Shown here: positions 7,389 through 17,296 of the stretch, piece by piece
Position numbering within the stretch: position 1 is the first letter of the stretch
Layout of the letters: each line of letters begins with the position of its first letter
From: Leucobacter chinensis
GTDB taxonomy: Bacteria; Actinomycetota; Actinomycetes; Actinomycetales; Microbacteriaceae
Length of the DNA stretch: 64,000 nt
Assembly (NCBI RefSeq): GCF_019049105.1
Contig: NZ_JAHQZR010000006.1
Span: forward strand, 248,001 to 312,000
Direction of reading: 5' to 3'
Notes under the pieces: model-generated
Told to the model about the DNA's origin: nothing
Database searches by the model: none
Seen by the model: only the letters and a program-made list of their open reading frames with translations
Translations under genes and position numbers: made by a program

Positions 7389-10300
7389 ATGTTTCTGTTA
7401 GAAGGCGACATCATCGTCAGTGCGAGTGATATTACGCAGGCCGGGAGCTGCGAGTTTGCTTTCTTGAGACGTTTCGATGCGATGCTTGGGCGTGATGTTA
7501 CGGTGCCGCGTCTCGAAGACCCGATGCTCGACCGTGCATCGAAGCTCGGCGATGAGCATGAAGAGCGGCAGCTCGTGCGATATCGAGATGAGTTTGGTCC
7601 CGAGAGGGTGCAAGAGATTGCCCGTCCCGAACCGTTCACCAGGGCCGGTATCGAGCAACGTGCGGCTGAAACAAGGGCCGCCTTGCAGAGCGGCGCAGAA
7701 ATCATCTTCCAAGCGACTTTCTTTGACCCGGCGCTTCGGCCTGCCACGAGTGCTGCTGAGCCCACGATTGGTTTTATCGGCTTCGCAGACTTCTTGAAAC
7801 GAGAGGCCGACGAAGCTGGACGGCCAGCGTGGCAAGTGCAAGACACCAAGCTGGCGCGAACGGCGCGAGTTCCAGCGCTGCTCCAAATTGCGGCCTACGG
7901 TGAGCAAATCGAACGAGTCGGAGCACACACCACAGCTCACGCTGTTCTGCTGTTAGGTGACGGCTCACAGAGCGAGCACCGTTTGAGCGAGGTCGCACCG
8001 GTGTACCGGTCAAGACGGGCCAGACTCATGGAGATCGTGCTGCGTACCTGGGGGCGTGGCGAAACCATCACCGAGTGGGGCGACCCTGACGTGTTTTGTT
8101 GTGCAAAATGTGAGGTGTGTCAGCCCGAGATCGAGCGCACCCGTGACCCTCTGCTCGTTGCAGGCATGCGTCAGGGGCAGCGCCAAAGGCTCATTGAAGG
8201 GGGCGTTAAGACCATTGATGAGCTTGCAAGCCTCAGGCCAGATACCGAGGTGCCCGGGGTCGGTTCCGCAGTGCTCGAACGGCTCCGGGTACAGGCAGCG
8301 GCACAGGTGGCAAGCGAAAGCGGCGAGGCGCCTTCGGTGACAGTGCGTGAGGCTGCCGCACTCAGTGCGATTCCTGAGCCAAGCGAGGGAGACCTGTTTT
8401 TTGATTTTGAGGGCGATCCGATGTACCAGGAGCGCCTAGCCGACGGAACACCCCGGTGGGGGCTTGACTACCTCTTCGGCATGATTGATTCTGATGAGCA
8501 TTTCACGGCGCTCTGGGCTCATACGCATGATGAGGAGCGAGCCGCGCTCGAAGCATTTCTCGATCTGGTTGCAGAGCGCCGTGCTGCGCACCCTCATATG
8601 CACGTTTACCACTACGCTCCGTATGAGCGAAGCCACTTGCTCAGCATTGCCGCGAGGCACGGGGTTCGTGAGGCTGATGTCGATGTGCTTCTGAGAGACG
8701 GGGTGCTCGTTGACCTGTATCCGATTGTGCGTGAGGCGCTTACGGTCGGGAGCCGTTCGTACTCGATTAAAAAACTCGAGCCGCTCTACATGGGTGACGA
8801 ACTGCGAGACGCTGAAGGGGTGACTGACGGTGCGCAGTCGGTCACCGAGTACGCCGAGGCCAGACGCATGCTCGAGTCGCCTGAAAGAAGAGAACGCGAC
8901 GAAGCACAGCGCATTCTCGATGGCATAGCCGACTACAACCGTTACGACTGCGTCTCGACCCTCAGGCTTCGCGAGTGGCTGCGCGCTATCGCTGCAGAGC
9001 ACGGCGTCGGGGCAGCGCCTGTCACTGAGCCCTCTGTCGAACGTGACACACCTGAGTCAGAGGTGAGTAAGCTCGGCGAGCGACTCCTCGCACTCGCCGC
9101 AGCAGAACAGGAACCCCGTGAAGCGCGCGCCTTACGTCTCGCAGCGAGCGCCATTGACTATCACCAGCGTGAACAGAAATCATTCTGGTGGGCTCACTTC
9201 GCGCGGCTTGTCGACCCCATCGAAGACTGGGCCGACACCCGTGACGTGTTTGTCGTCGAGCCTGGGAAGCATCGAGTGCTCGAGACATGGCACACTCCAC
9301 CACGAGCGAGAAAGCAGCGGCGCGTCATCATGCTGGGTGGTGTGCTTGCGCCCGGCAGTAGCTTGAAAGAGGGGCAAAGCGTCTTTGCTATCTATGCCGC
9401 GCCCGCGCCGTTCGCTCGCCCTGGGTCACCGCTCACCGAGCGAGGGGCTCGCCAGGTGACGGTTCTTGAGCGTGACGGTGACCGTGTGGTCGTGCAAGAG
9501 ACCCTGCCAGATGAGACTGCCGAGTGGCACGAACTGCCCATCGCGCTCACCCCGGGCCCACCACCCAATGCGGGGGCGCAGAAAACAGCGATCGAGACGT
9601 GGGGCAGCGCGATCGCTGCGGCAACAGAGCAGGGAGAACCCGTCTCTGACCCGGTGTTTGACATGCTGCGGCTTGCCCCTCCGAGATTTCTCGACCGGCC
9701 CGGCCCGGTTGCGACCGATGACCCGCTTGCACTTCGTACCGGAGGCGGAGACCCAGAGGCTGCGACAATTGGTGCTGTGGTGGCCTCGCTTCGCTCGCTC
9801 GACCATTCGTATCTTGCGGTGCAGGGACCTCCCGGCACGGGAAAAACATACCTGGCCTCGAGAGTCATCAAACAGCTGGTCGAGCAAGACGGCTGGCACA
9901 TTGGCATCGTCGCCCAATCGCACAAGGTAGTCGAGAATGTGCTCGACGGCATTATCTCGGCTGGCCTTGACAGCGATCTCGTGGCCAAGGTTCCCCAGGG
10001 CGGTCGTATTCACGATGAAGCCGAGGCGCCAGAATGGCGGGTGCTGCGAAGCAACGGCCATGCAGCATTTCTGTTCGAGGCGCGTGACGCGGGTCGGGGC
10101 GCAGTTATCGGCGGTACTGCATGGGACATGAGTCATGAGGGTCGCATCGAACCTGGGTCCCTCGACTTGCTCGTCATTGACGAAGCCGGGCAATTCTCCC
10201 TTGCCCCAACGATCGCGGCATCTCAAGCGGCAGCAAACCTGTTGTTGCTGGGCGACCCGAGCCAGCTTCCGCAGGTCTCTCAGGGCAATCATCCCGAACC

Positions 10301-11006
10301 GGTCGATAGCTCGGCGCTCGGGTGGCTCATCGGCGACCACGACACGCTTCCTGAATCACTCGGCTACTTTCTTGAGGTAACGCGTCGCATGCGGCCGGAA
10401 CTCGCTAGCGTCGACTCGGCGCTGTCATACGAGGGCAAGCTCCATGCGCACGAGAGTACTCTCGACCGTGAACTTGACGGGGTCGGCCCAGCAGGGCTCA
10501 CCTGGCACCCTGTTCCTCATCGGGGCAACGCGACCTTCTCGCCAGAAGAGGCCAGTGCCGTTGCGGCGCTCGCAGCCACGATGGTTACGGGCACGCTACG
10601 GTATGCCGGCGCAGAGGCTCGCGCCATCACACAGGCCGACATTATTGTCGTCGCTGCCTATAACGCTCAGGTAGAGTGCGTCACGAAGGAGCTTGAGCGA
10701 ATGGGGCTCGGAGCAATTCGTGTCGGCACCGTCGACAAGTTTCAGGGGCAGGAAGCGGCCCTCGCGATTGTCACGCTCGCTGCTTCGAGCCCCTATGACG
10801 TGCCTCGAGGGCTCGACTTCTTGCTTATGCGCAACAGGCTCAACGTGGCGATTAGTCGAGCACAGTGGGCGGCACACCTGATCTCGTCACCGAGTCTTAG
10901 CGGGGTAGGACTCCCCGCTTCGGTTGCTGAGGTGACAGCGCTGTCTGGTTACCTTTCACTCATCGAACGAGCGCACCTCGCCCCCGAACTAGGCGTGACG
11001 AGGTAG
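7389..11006 (+). CDS. TM0106-type RecB-like nuclease fused to SF1 (UPF1/AAA_11-12-type) helicase
   Basis: This 1205-residue protein joins three modules. Residues 1-250 resemble a RecB/Cas4-like PD-(D/E)XK nuclease of the TM0106 family, with GFIGFADFL and the catalytic-like VQDTKLA (D152, K154), followed by ALLQIAAYGEQI. C21 in the N-terminus and the cluster C237, C238, C241, C244 resemble the Cas4/AddB iron-sulfur ligands. Residues about 335-540 are an RNase H-like (YprB-type) exonuclease-like region starting DLFFDFEGDP (D339, E341). Residues about 770-1190 are a superfamily 1 helicase with Walker A GPPGTGKT (813-820), Walker B VIDEAGQ (D931, E932), the SQLPQVSQG motif III region and a C-terminal VDKFQGQEA motif. 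The likely role is DNA or RNA end processing. GAGGAAG precedes the ATG. Confidence 0.9.
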   Translation: MFLLEGDIIVSASDITQAGSCEFAFLRRFDAMLGRDVTVPRLEDPMLDRASKLGDEHEERQLVRYRDEFGPERVQEIARPEPFTRAGIEQRAAETRAALQSGAEIIFQATFFDPALRPATSAAEPTIGFIGFADFLKREADEAGRPAWQVQDTKLARTARVPALLQIAAYGEQIERVGAHTTAHAVLLLGDGSQSEHRLSEVAPVYRSRRARLMEIVLRTWGRGETITEWGDPDVFCCAKCEVCQPEIERTRDPLLVAGMRQGQRQRLIEGGVKTIDELASLRPDTEVPGVGSAVLERLRVQAAAQVASESGEAPSVTVREAAALSAIPEPSEGDLFFDFEGDPMYQERLADGTPRWGLDYLFGMIDSDEHFTALWAHTHDEERAALEAFLDLVAERRAAHPHMHVYHYAPYERSHLLSIAARHGVREADVDVLLRDGVLVDLYPIVREALTVGSRSYSIKKLEPLYMGDELRDAEGVTDGAQSVTEYAEARRMLESPERRERDEAQRILDGIADYNRYDCVSTLRLREWLRAIAAEHGVGAAPVTEPSVERDTPESEVSKLGERLLALAAAEQEPREARALRLAASAIDYHQREQKSFWWAHFARLVDPIEDWADTRDVFVVEPGKHRVLETWHTPPRARKQRRVIMLGGVLAPGSSLKEGQSVFAIYAAPAPFARPGSPLTERGARQVTVLERDGDRVVVQETLPDETAEWHELPIALTPGPPPNAGAQKTAIETWGSAIAAATEQGEPVSDPVFDMLRLAPPRFLDRPGPVATDDPLALRTGGGDPEAATIGAVVASLRSLDHSYLAVQGPPGTGKTYLASRVIKQLVEQDGWHIGIVAQSHKVVENVLDGIISAGLDSDLVAKVPQGGRIHDEAEAPEWRVLRSNGHAAFLFEARDAGRGAVIGGTAWDMSHEGRIEPGSLDLLVIDEAGQFSLAPTIAASQAAANLLLLGDPSQLPQVSQGNHPEPVDSSALGWLIGDHDTLPESLGYFLEVTRRMRPELASVDSALSYEGKLHAHESTLDRELDGVGPAGLTWHPVPHRGNATFSPEEASAVAALAATMVTGTLRYAGAEARAITQADIIVVAAYNAQVECVTKELERMGLGAIRVGTVDKFQGQEAALAIVTLAASSPYDVPRGLDFLLMRNRLNVAISRAQWAAHLISSPSLSGVGLPASVAEVTALSGYLSLIERAHLAPELGVTR

Positions 11007-11036
11007 CCTAGAATCATGGTTCATGTACAAGGCCCA

Positions 11037-12251
11037 ATGAAGACGCCGCCACCAGGACTCAAACGCCTCGAAAGCCACGGTTTGCAAGCTGCTGAACGCT
11101 CGCACATTCCCGCGTTCGAAGTGATGCGCATTACCGGCGAAATCGCCGAAGCGCGCGCCGCTGGCCGAGACGTCGTGTCATTGTGTGCCGGCGAGCCCAG
11201 TGCGAGACCCGCGCCCAACAACATCACGGCGGCGGGGTACACGAGCCCGCTCGGCACGATCGAGCTTCGCGAAGCGATCGCTGGGCACTACGACCGCTGG
11301 TACGGTGCAAAGGTCGACCCGGCCCGCATCGCCATTACGACCGGTTCGTCAGGGGCCTTTCAGCTCGGGTTTCTCGCGGCGTTCAATCCGGGAGACCGGG
11401 TGGCGCTCGCAAGCCCCGGTTACCCGGCGTACCGAAACATTCTGACGGCTCTCGGCATCGAGGTCGTTGAGTTGCCGACAACCCTCGAATCCCGGTACCA
11501 GCCAACACCGGCAATGCTCGACGCGGCTGCCCGCGACGGTGGCCCGCTTGCCGGGCTCATCGTTGCTTCACCCGCAAACCCCACCGGTAGCATGCTGACG
11601 CGCGACGAGCTGCGCGCACTGCACAGCTGGTGTGCGCGAAACTCGACACTCTTCGTGAGCGACGAGATTTACCACGGCATCACCTACCCAGAAGCGGGAG
11701 CGATTGACCCTCGCGGCACCTCTGCCATGCAGTTCGGCGATGATTCGCTCGTTATCAACTCGTTCTCGAAGTACTGGGGCATGACCGGCTGGCGCCTCGG
11801 CTGGGCAATACTGCCCGAATACCTCGTTGCGCCCTTCGAAGCGCTGGCAAGCAACTTCGCCCTGAGCGCACCGTCGCCAGCGCAGGAGTTTGCGCTCGAT
11901 GCGTTTAGCGAAGAAACCTACGCCGAACGTGAAGCGGTTGTCGCCGGCTTCGCACGCTCGCGCGAACTCATTCTCGAGGCCGAAGCGAGCCTCGGCTGGG
12001 GAGCCTCGTCGCCCGCTGACGGGGCCTTCTACTATTACGCCGACCTTGGCCCACAACTCGAATGGTGTGGCGACTCAGTCACCTACGCCAAACGATTGCT
12101 CGACGAGGCCGATGTCGCGATCGTTCCCGGCGTTGACTTTGACCCCGAGGCTGGCAACCGCACGGTGCGACTGTCATTCGCAGCGGGAGTTCCCGCCGTG
12201 GAAGAAGCGCTCGCACGCATCATTGCTTTTCAAGACAAGGTTGCGCGCTAG
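11037..12251 (+). CDS. Class I/II PLP aminotransferase (aspartate aminotransferase-like)
   Basis: This is a fold-type I aminotransferase of about 404 residues. It shows GEPSARPAPNN near the N-terminus, ITTGSSGAFQLGF, the SPANPTGSML segment with the asparagine that contacts the cofactor, DEIYHG with the aspartate that binds the pyridine nitrogen, and the Schiff-base lysine K245 in NSFSKYWGMTGWRLGW, followed by a substrate arginine near the C-terminus (NRTVRLSF). The subgroup is AspAT-I-gamma-like and the amino acid is unknown. The start is uncertain. ATG 11016 lies only one base after TAGAAT (11009-11014), a plausible -10 box, so I prefer ATG 11037, which has AAGG at 11029-11032. pncA follows 39 bases downstream, suggesting co-transcription. 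Confidence 0.9.
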   Translation: MKTPPPGLKRLESHGLQAAERSHIPAFEVMRITGEIAEARAAGRDVVSLCAGEPSARPAPNNITAAGYTSPLGTIELREAIAGHYDRWYGAKVDPARIAITTGSSGAFQLGFLAAFNPGDRVALASPGYPAYRNILTALGIEVVELPTTLESRYQPTPAMLDAAARDGGPLAGLIVASPANPTGSMLTRDELRALHSWCARNSTLFVSDEIYHGITYPEAGAIDPRGTSAMQFGDDSLVINSFSKYWGMTGWRLGWAILPEYLVAPFEALASNFALSAPSPAQEFALDAFSEETYAEREAVVAGFARSRELILEAEASLGWGASSPADGAFYYYADLGPQLEWCGDSVTYAKRLLDEADVAIVPGVDFDPEAGNRTVRLSFAAGVPAVEEALARIIAFQDKVAR

Positions 12252-12290
12252 CCCAATCATCCTCACGAAACCCAAGACGAATGGAGAACC

Positions 12291-12872
12291 ATGAAGCGGG
12301 CACTGCTCATCGTTGATGTGCAAAATGACTTTACCGAGGGCGGCGCCCTTGGCGTAGAGGGCGGCCACGAGGTCGCACACGGCATCGCACAGCACCTCGC
12401 CGATGAAACCGTGCGTTACGACCTGGTCGTCGCCTCACGCGACTGGCACCACGCCAACGACGACAACGGCGGTCACTTCGCGGCGCCGGGCGAGGCACCA
12501 GACTTCGTTGACACCTGGCCCGACCACTGCGTGCAAGGAACCGAGGGGGCCGAGTACCATAAGGCGCTCGATCTCGAACGCATCGATGTGCACGTGCGAA
12601 AAGGCATGGGCATTCCCGCATACTCGGCATTTGAGGGCGAGACCACCGACGGCCGGAACCTGGTCGACGTGCTCAAAGAGGCGGGTATCACCGACCTCGA
12701 CGTGGTCGGTATCGCCACCGATCACTGCGTTCGAGCGAGCGCGCTCCACGCACGCGAGGCGTCACTCAACGTGCGCGTGCTCACCGGCCTGATCGCGGGC
12801 GTCGCCCCAGAACCCTCGGTCGCAGCCCTCAAAGAGCTCGCTGAGCGCGGCTGCACCATCGAAGCCGCCTAG
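12291..12872 (+). CDS. pncA: Nicotinamidase
   Basis: This 193-residue cysteine hydrolase converts nicotinamide to nicotinate and ammonia in NAD salvage. The catalytic triad is visible as D9 (LIVDVQNDF), K104 (HVRKGMG) and C146 (IATDHCVRAS). The metal site is D51, H53 and H62 in SRDWHHANDDNGGHF, with WPDHCVQGT giving the usual fourth segment. Length and motif order match PncA of Mycobacterium and E. coli. GGAGAACC immediately before the ATG is the ribosome site. It lies downstream of the aminotransferase in the same direction and is convergent with the antiporter gene. Pyrazinamide activation is known for the family but not demonstrated here. Confidence 0.95.
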   Translation: MKRALLIVDVQNDFTEGGALGVEGGHEVAHGIAQHLADETVRYDLVVASRDWHHANDDNGGHFAAPGEAPDFVDTWPDHCVQGTEGAEYHKALDLERIDVHVRKGMGIPAYSAFEGETTDGRNLVDVLKEAGITDLDVVGIATDHCVRASALHAREASLNVRVLTGLIAGVAPEPSVAALKELAERGCTIEAA

Positions 12873-12895
12873 CTGAAGCTCTGCAGTATGTCCCG

Positions 12896-14668
12896 CTAGC
12901 CCTTTTTCGGCGGGGCATACCGCAGCTCGAAGATATCGATCGACCGAGAGGCGAGTTGCAGCGCCGGCGAGCTATACATGCCGATCGTACGCAGCTCGAG
13001 CAACTCTTCGCGGCTCGCCTCGATGCCGAGCAGGGTGAGCTCGACCAGCTTGTCGGTCTCGGTTTGACCCGTCAACGCGCCCGGCTCGCGCGATCCGCCG
13101 TCGAGCGAGGTCGCGAGCAGGAGCGGCGCGATTGCCGCTGCCGAGGCAACCTTCGCCTGCTTGATGACCGACTCGCTGAGATCGCCACTACCGTCGCCAC
13201 TGACATCGGCCTCGGTCACCGCCTGATCGATCGCGTGCTCGGCTGCAATGAGCAACTCTTCGTGCAGCGTATGCAGCTCTTCGAGGTGCCCGTCAGAAGC
13301 CGGGTCAGCCGGCTTCAGTGCACGCACGAGCGGTGGCAGAGTGAAACCGTGCACCAGGAGCGATAGCGTCGCAGCACCGAAGGCGATGAGAATAATGTGG
13401 GCCCTAAACGGTACGTTTTCTGGAATAGTCTGCGCCGCAGCGAGCGTCACTACGCCACGCATCCCGCTCCACCCGAGCAAAACACTACCTCGCCAGTCGA
13501 GGCCTTCCTCGCGCGCATAGTTCATATCGGCTTCGACGCGGCGGCTCGCGCGGGCGAGCCAGGAGGCATACTGCATTTCTTTCGTGCTGGGCTCGGCATC
13601 GTCGCCGTTCTCGTAACGGTCTTTATGCGAGCGTTTGGCTCGCATGATGCGCTCTTGCATTGCCTCGTAGCGCTCGGTGCTTTTGCGCACCTGCCACACG
13701 ACGGGAAACATTGCGATCATGCGAATGGCGACGAGCACGACGAAGACCAAGAGTGCGAGCAACGCGACGTGATGAATAGGGAAGCTCTCGTCTTGCACCT
13801 CGTTGATGAGGGCGTGGGTTTCAAGACCCATGATGAGAAACACGCCGTTTTCGAGCACGAACTTCACGGTGCGCCAGTTCATGCGCTCGTTAATGCGCGA
13901 GGTGGCCGAGAAGTGCTGCGGTGCGTGGTGCCCGGTGTAGAGACCGGCGATGACCACCGCGAGCACGCCAGACGCCCCGAGCTCTTCAGCCGGAATAAAA
14001 GCGATGAACGGCACGATAAACGAGATCATCGTGTCGTGAACCGGGTTCGAGAGGTGCGAGCGGATCCACACCGTGGCCGCGCCAACGACAAAGCCGACGG
14101 CGGTCGCGACGGCAACCGCGTAGACAAAGCTGCCCAACGCGTCCCAGAAGAAGAATGAGCCGGCCATGGCGGCGATCGCGGTGCGCAAGAGCACGAGCGA
14201 CGTCGCATCGTTCAAGAGACTCTCGCCCTCGAGAATTGTGACGAGGCGGGCTGGCATGCCGACGCGCTTACCAACCGAGGTTGCCGCAACCGCGTCTGGC
14301 GGGGCGACGACTGCGCCGAGCGCGATAGCGGCGGGCAGCGGAATCGCGGGAACGATCCAGTGCAAGAGGAAGCCAATAATGAGCGCCGTCACCACGACGA
14401 GCACGAACGACAACCAGAAAATAGGTTTTCGGTTGCGGCGCAGGTCGATCACCGGGAGGTTGACCGCGGCGCCGTAGAGCAGGGGAGGGAGAACTCCAAT
14501 GAGAATGATCTCTGGGTTGAGAATCGTCGGTGGTACGCCGGGAATGTAGCCGATGCCAATGCCGATGAGGAGTAGCAGAAGCGGGGCTACGATACCGATT
14601 CGGCTCGCGAGCATTGAGGTCGCGGTCAGCAGCACGAGGCCTCCGACGACGATGAGCAGTATCTCCAT
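12896..14668 (-). CDS. Monovalent cation:proton antiporter, CPA1/NhaP family
   Basis: This 590-residue integral membrane protein has about twelve hydrophobic helices over residues 1-440 and a cytoplasmic, Ala/Glu-rich C-terminal tail of about 140 residues. CPA1 hallmarks are visible: LGAVVAPPDAVAATSV and LEGESLLNDATSLV, where the aspartates take part in ion exchange across the plasma membrane, exchanging Na+ or K+ for H+. The segment AMQERIMRAKRSHKDRY between two membrane blocks is a basic cytoplasmic loop. There is no Shine-Dalgarno site. TAAACT lies six bases before the ATG, so the mRNA appears leaderless. It is divergent from the DUF3516 helicase gene, with only 59 bases between. Ion specificity cannot be read from sequence. 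Confidence 0.92.
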   Translation of the reverse strand: MEILLIVVGGLVLLTATSMLASRIGIVAPLLLLLIGIGIGYIPGVPPTILNPEIILIGVLPPLLYGAAVNLPVIDLRRNRKPIFWLSFVLVVVTALIIGFLLHWIVPAIPLPAAIALGAVVAPPDAVAATSVGKRVGMPARLVTILEGESLLNDATSLVLLRTAIAAMAGSFFFWDALGSFVYAVAVATAVGFVVGAATVWIRSHLSNPVHDTMISFIVPFIAFIPAEELGASGVLAVVIAGLYTGHHAPQHFSATSRINERMNWRTVKFVLENGVFLIMGLETHALINEVQDESFPIHHVALLALLVFVVLVAIRMIAMFPVVWQVRKSTERYEAMQERIMRAKRSHKDRYENGDDAEPSTKEMQYASWLARASRRVEADMNYAREEGLDWRGSVLLGWSGMRGVVTLAAAQTIPENVPFRAHIILIAFGAATLSLLVHGFTLPPLVRALKPADPASDGHLEELHTLHEELLIAAEHAIDQAVTEADVSGDGSGDLSESVIKQAKVASAAAIAPLLLATSLDGGSREPGALTGQTETDKLVELTLLGIEASREELLELRTIGMYSSPALQLASRSIDIFELRYAPPKKG

Positions 14669-14674
14669 GACCGT

Positions 14675-14680
14675 AGTTTA
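14675..14680 (-). promoter_or_regulatory. -10 box TAAACT of the antiporter
   Basis: Read on the minus strand, TAAACT is followed by six bases (ACGGTC) and the ATG at 14668. It fits TANNNT, and no ribosome-binding site is present. Confidence 0.5.
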
Positions 14681-14727
14681 CGGGGCGCCCACGCCTTGTA
14701 CCCGGATGAATATGCCAGAGTTAAGAG

Positions 14728-17280
14728 GTGAAACCTTTCAACTGGGACGACCCGCAGCTCGCAGACGACGTTATTGGAGTGTTCTCGGAGTGGGTTCGTG
14801 AAACCCGCGGAATTGATCTGTACCCGGCGCAAGAAGAGGCCGCACTTGAGCTTGCGGTGGGCAACAACGTGATTCTCGCGACGCCCACGGGAACCGGCAA
14901 ATCGCTCGTCGCCCTCGCGGCCCACGTGATCGCCCTCGCCGAGGGTAGGCGCACCGTGTACACGGCTCCCATTAAGGCGCTCGTGAGTGAAAAGTTCTTC
15001 GAGCTTGTGGCGACGTTCGGCCCCGAAAAGGTGGGCATGATCACCGGTGACGGGGCGATCAACGCCGACGCTCCCATCATTTGCTGTACCGCAGAGATTC
15101 TTGCGAATATCGCCCTGCGCGACGCCGATGCCTGGGGCATCACCCAGGTGGTGATGGACGAGTTTCACTTTTACGCAGAGCCTGACCGTGGCTGGGCCTG
15201 GCAGGTGCCGCTGCTCATCATGCCGAACGCGCAATTCTTGCTCATGTCGGCGACGCTCGGCGACATGACCGATCTTCAAGAAGACCTCAGTGAGCGTACG
15301 GGGCGAGAGACGGCGCACGTCACGAGCGCCGTGCGTCCCGTGCCGCTCAGCTTTCGCTACGAGACAAGCAGCATTCACGAGTCGGTCGAGAAGGTGCTTG
15401 GCGATCGTGAGACGCCCGTGTACATCGTGCACTTCGCGCAGGCTCAAGCCGTCGAGACGGCTCAGGCGCTCGCGAGCATGAAGCTCGTCACGAGAGAAGA
15501 ACGCGACGAGATTGCCGAGCACCTGGGCGCGTTCCGTTTTTCAGCGGGCTTCGGCCAAACCCTCTCGCGACTCATCAGGGGCGGCATCGGAGTGCATCAC
15601 GCCGGCATGCTGCCCAAGTACCGAAGGCTCGTCGAGACGCTCGCGCAGAAAGGTTTGCTCAGGGTTATTTGTGGCACCGACACCCTCGGGGTTGGCATCA
15701 ACGTTCCGATTCGCTCGGTCATGTTTACCGCGCTTACGAAGTTCGATGGGGTGAAGATGCGGCTGCTCTCGGCCCGCGAGTTTCATCAGATCGCGGGCCG
15801 CGCGGGTCGGGCGGGCTTCGACACCGAGGGCGACGTGATCATTCTCGCGCCAGAGCACGAGGTCGAAAACGCGAAGGCCGTTGCCAAGGCTGAGGCTAAG
15901 GCAGCGAAGGGTGGCAAGGCCGCGAAGAAGCCCGCGAAGAAGTCGGCACCGCAGGGCTTCGTGACGTGGAACGAAGCGAGTATGGAACGCCTCGTCGCCA
16001 AAGAACCCGAAGCGCTCGTGAGCCGCATGCGGGTGAGCCACTCCATGGTGCTCGCCATCATCGGGCGTGAAGAGCAGCGCGAGGGCGAGGCGCTCGAGAC
16101 GATGCAGACCCTCATTTTTGGCAGCCACGAGCCGAAGGCTAAGCAGTTCGCCCACGCGAGAACCGCGCTGCAGATCTTGCGCACGCTGAGACAGGGCGGT
16201 GTGGTGACGCTCGAGCAGGGCCCCGGTGGGCAGAATCTCCTGAGACTCACGGTCGAACTGCAAGACGGCTTCGCCTTGAACCAGCCGCTCTCACCGTTCG
16301 CGCTCGCCGCCATCGAACTGCTCGACGAGGCCGCCCCAGATTATGCGCTCGATGTCATCTCGATGATTGAGGCGACGCTCGAGGATCCGCGGCAAATCTT
16401 GCGTGAGCAAGAGCACCGCGCTCGCGGCGAAGCGGTCGCCGAGATGAAAGCCGAGGGCATCGAGTATGACGAGCGCATGGAGAAGCTCGAAGAGATTACC
16501 TACCCGAAGCCACTCGAAGAGCTGCTGACCGCGGCGTTTGAGGAGTATGCCGCCGAGGTGCCGTGGGCGAGGGACTATGAGCTTCGGCCGAAATCGGTCG
16601 TGCGCGACATGATTGAACGGGCCTTCGGGTTTCGCGATATGGTCTCGGCCTACGGGCTCGGGCGGGCCGAGGGAGGGGTGCTCCGGTACCTCAGCGACGC
16701 GTTTCGCGCGCTCAGCCAGACCGTTCCCGACGAGAAGAAAACCGAAGAGCTCGACGACCTCATCGACTGGCTCGGCGAGCTCGTGCGGCAGGTCGACTCA
16801 AGCCTCATCGACGAGTGGGAGCGGCTGCAAAACCCCGAGGCCGTGCTCGAAGCCGCCGACTCGGTGGGGGACGTCGAATCGCTTGCGCCGCCCGTGCGAA
16901 GCATCGTGCACAACACGAGGGCGTTTACCATGATGGTGCGCAACGCCCTCTTCATGCGGGTGCAGCACTCGGCCTTCGACCGGGTTCGCGAACTCGGTCA
17001 GCTCGACGGCCCGCACGGATTCTCAGAACAGCAGTGGGACGAAGCGCTCGAGCGTTACTATAACGACTACGAATCAATTTCGGTCGACGGTGAAGCGCGC
17101 TCGCCGAAGTACTGTGTGATCGATACCTCGCGGGCCGCAGAGGGCACCTGGCAGTTTCGGCAGGTGCTCAGTGACCCAGAGCAAAATCACGACTGGGCGA
17201 TCATGGGCGAGGTCGATCTGCGTGAGTCAGAAGAGCAGGGCGAGGCCGTGATTCGCGTGCAGCGTGTTGGCGAAATTTGA
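14728..17280 (+). CDS. DEAD/DEAH-box (Ski2-like) helicase with DUF3516 C-terminus
   Basis: This 850-residue superfamily 2 helicase is of the actinobacterial DUF3516 type. It shows a Q-like motif (YPAQEEAAL), Walker A ATPTGTGKS with K58, motif II DEFH (144-147), motif III SAT (174-176), motif V-like GTDTLGVGINVPIR and motif VI HQIAGRAGRAGF near residues 353-363. An Ala/Lys-rich linker of about 30 residues sits near 385-412, followed by the all-helical DUF3516 region. The Ski2-like layout suggests RNA or structured nucleic-acid unwinding, but the cellular role is not established. The GTG start at 14728 has no clear ribosome site. deoC begins 16 bases after the stop codon. Confidence 0.93.
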   Translation: MKPFNWDDPQLADDVIGVFSEWVRETRGIDLYPAQEEAALELAVGNNVILATPTGTGKSLVALAAHVIALAEGRRTVYTAPIKALVSEKFFELVATFGPEKVGMITGDGAINADAPIICCTAEILANIALRDADAWGITQVVMDEFHFYAEPDRGWAWQVPLLIMPNAQFLLMSATLGDMTDLQEDLSERTGRETAHVTSAVRPVPLSFRYETSSIHESVEKVLGDRETPVYIVHFAQAQAVETAQALASMKLVTREERDEIAEHLGAFRFSAGFGQTLSRLIRGGIGVHHAGMLPKYRRLVETLAQKGLLRVICGTDTLGVGINVPIRSVMFTALTKFDGVKMRLLSAREFHQIAGRAGRAGFDTEGDVIILAPEHEVENAKAVAKAEAKAAKGGKAAKKPAKKSAPQGFVTWNEASMERLVAKEPEALVSRMRVSHSMVLAIIGREEQREGEALETMQTLIFGSHEPKAKQFAHARTALQILRTLRQGGVVTLEQGPGGQNLLRLTVELQDGFALNQPLSPFALAAIELLDEAAPDYALDVISMIEATLEDPRQILREQEHRARGEAVAEMKAEGIEYDERMEKLEEITYPKPLEELLTAAFEEYAAEVPWARDYELRPKSVVRDMIERAFGFRDMVSAYGLGRAEGGVLRYLSDAFRALSQTVPDEKKTEELDDLIDWLGELVRQVDSSLIDEWERLQNPEAVLEAADSVGDVESLAPPVRSIVHNTRAFTMMVRNALFMRVQHSAFDRVRELGQLDGPHGFSEQQWDEALERYYNDYESISVDGEARSPKYCVIDTSRAAEGTWQFRQVLSDPEQNHDWAIMGEVDLRESEEQGEAVIRVQRVGEI

Positions 17281-17283
17281 CAG

Positions 17284-17289
17284 TATCCT
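17284..17289 (+). promoter_or_regulatory. -10 box TATCCT before deoC
   Basis: TATCCT lies seven bases before the deoC ATG in the 16-base gap after the helicase gene. No ribosome-binding site is present, so deoC may have its own leaderless transcript. Confidence 0.5.
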
Positions 17290-17296
17290 TAGAGCC

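Noticed and set aside
14626-15522. Long antisense frame opposite the DUF3516 helicase
   Set aside because: It is a typical shadow frame in high-GC DNA. The helicase frame on the plus strand has all family motifs.
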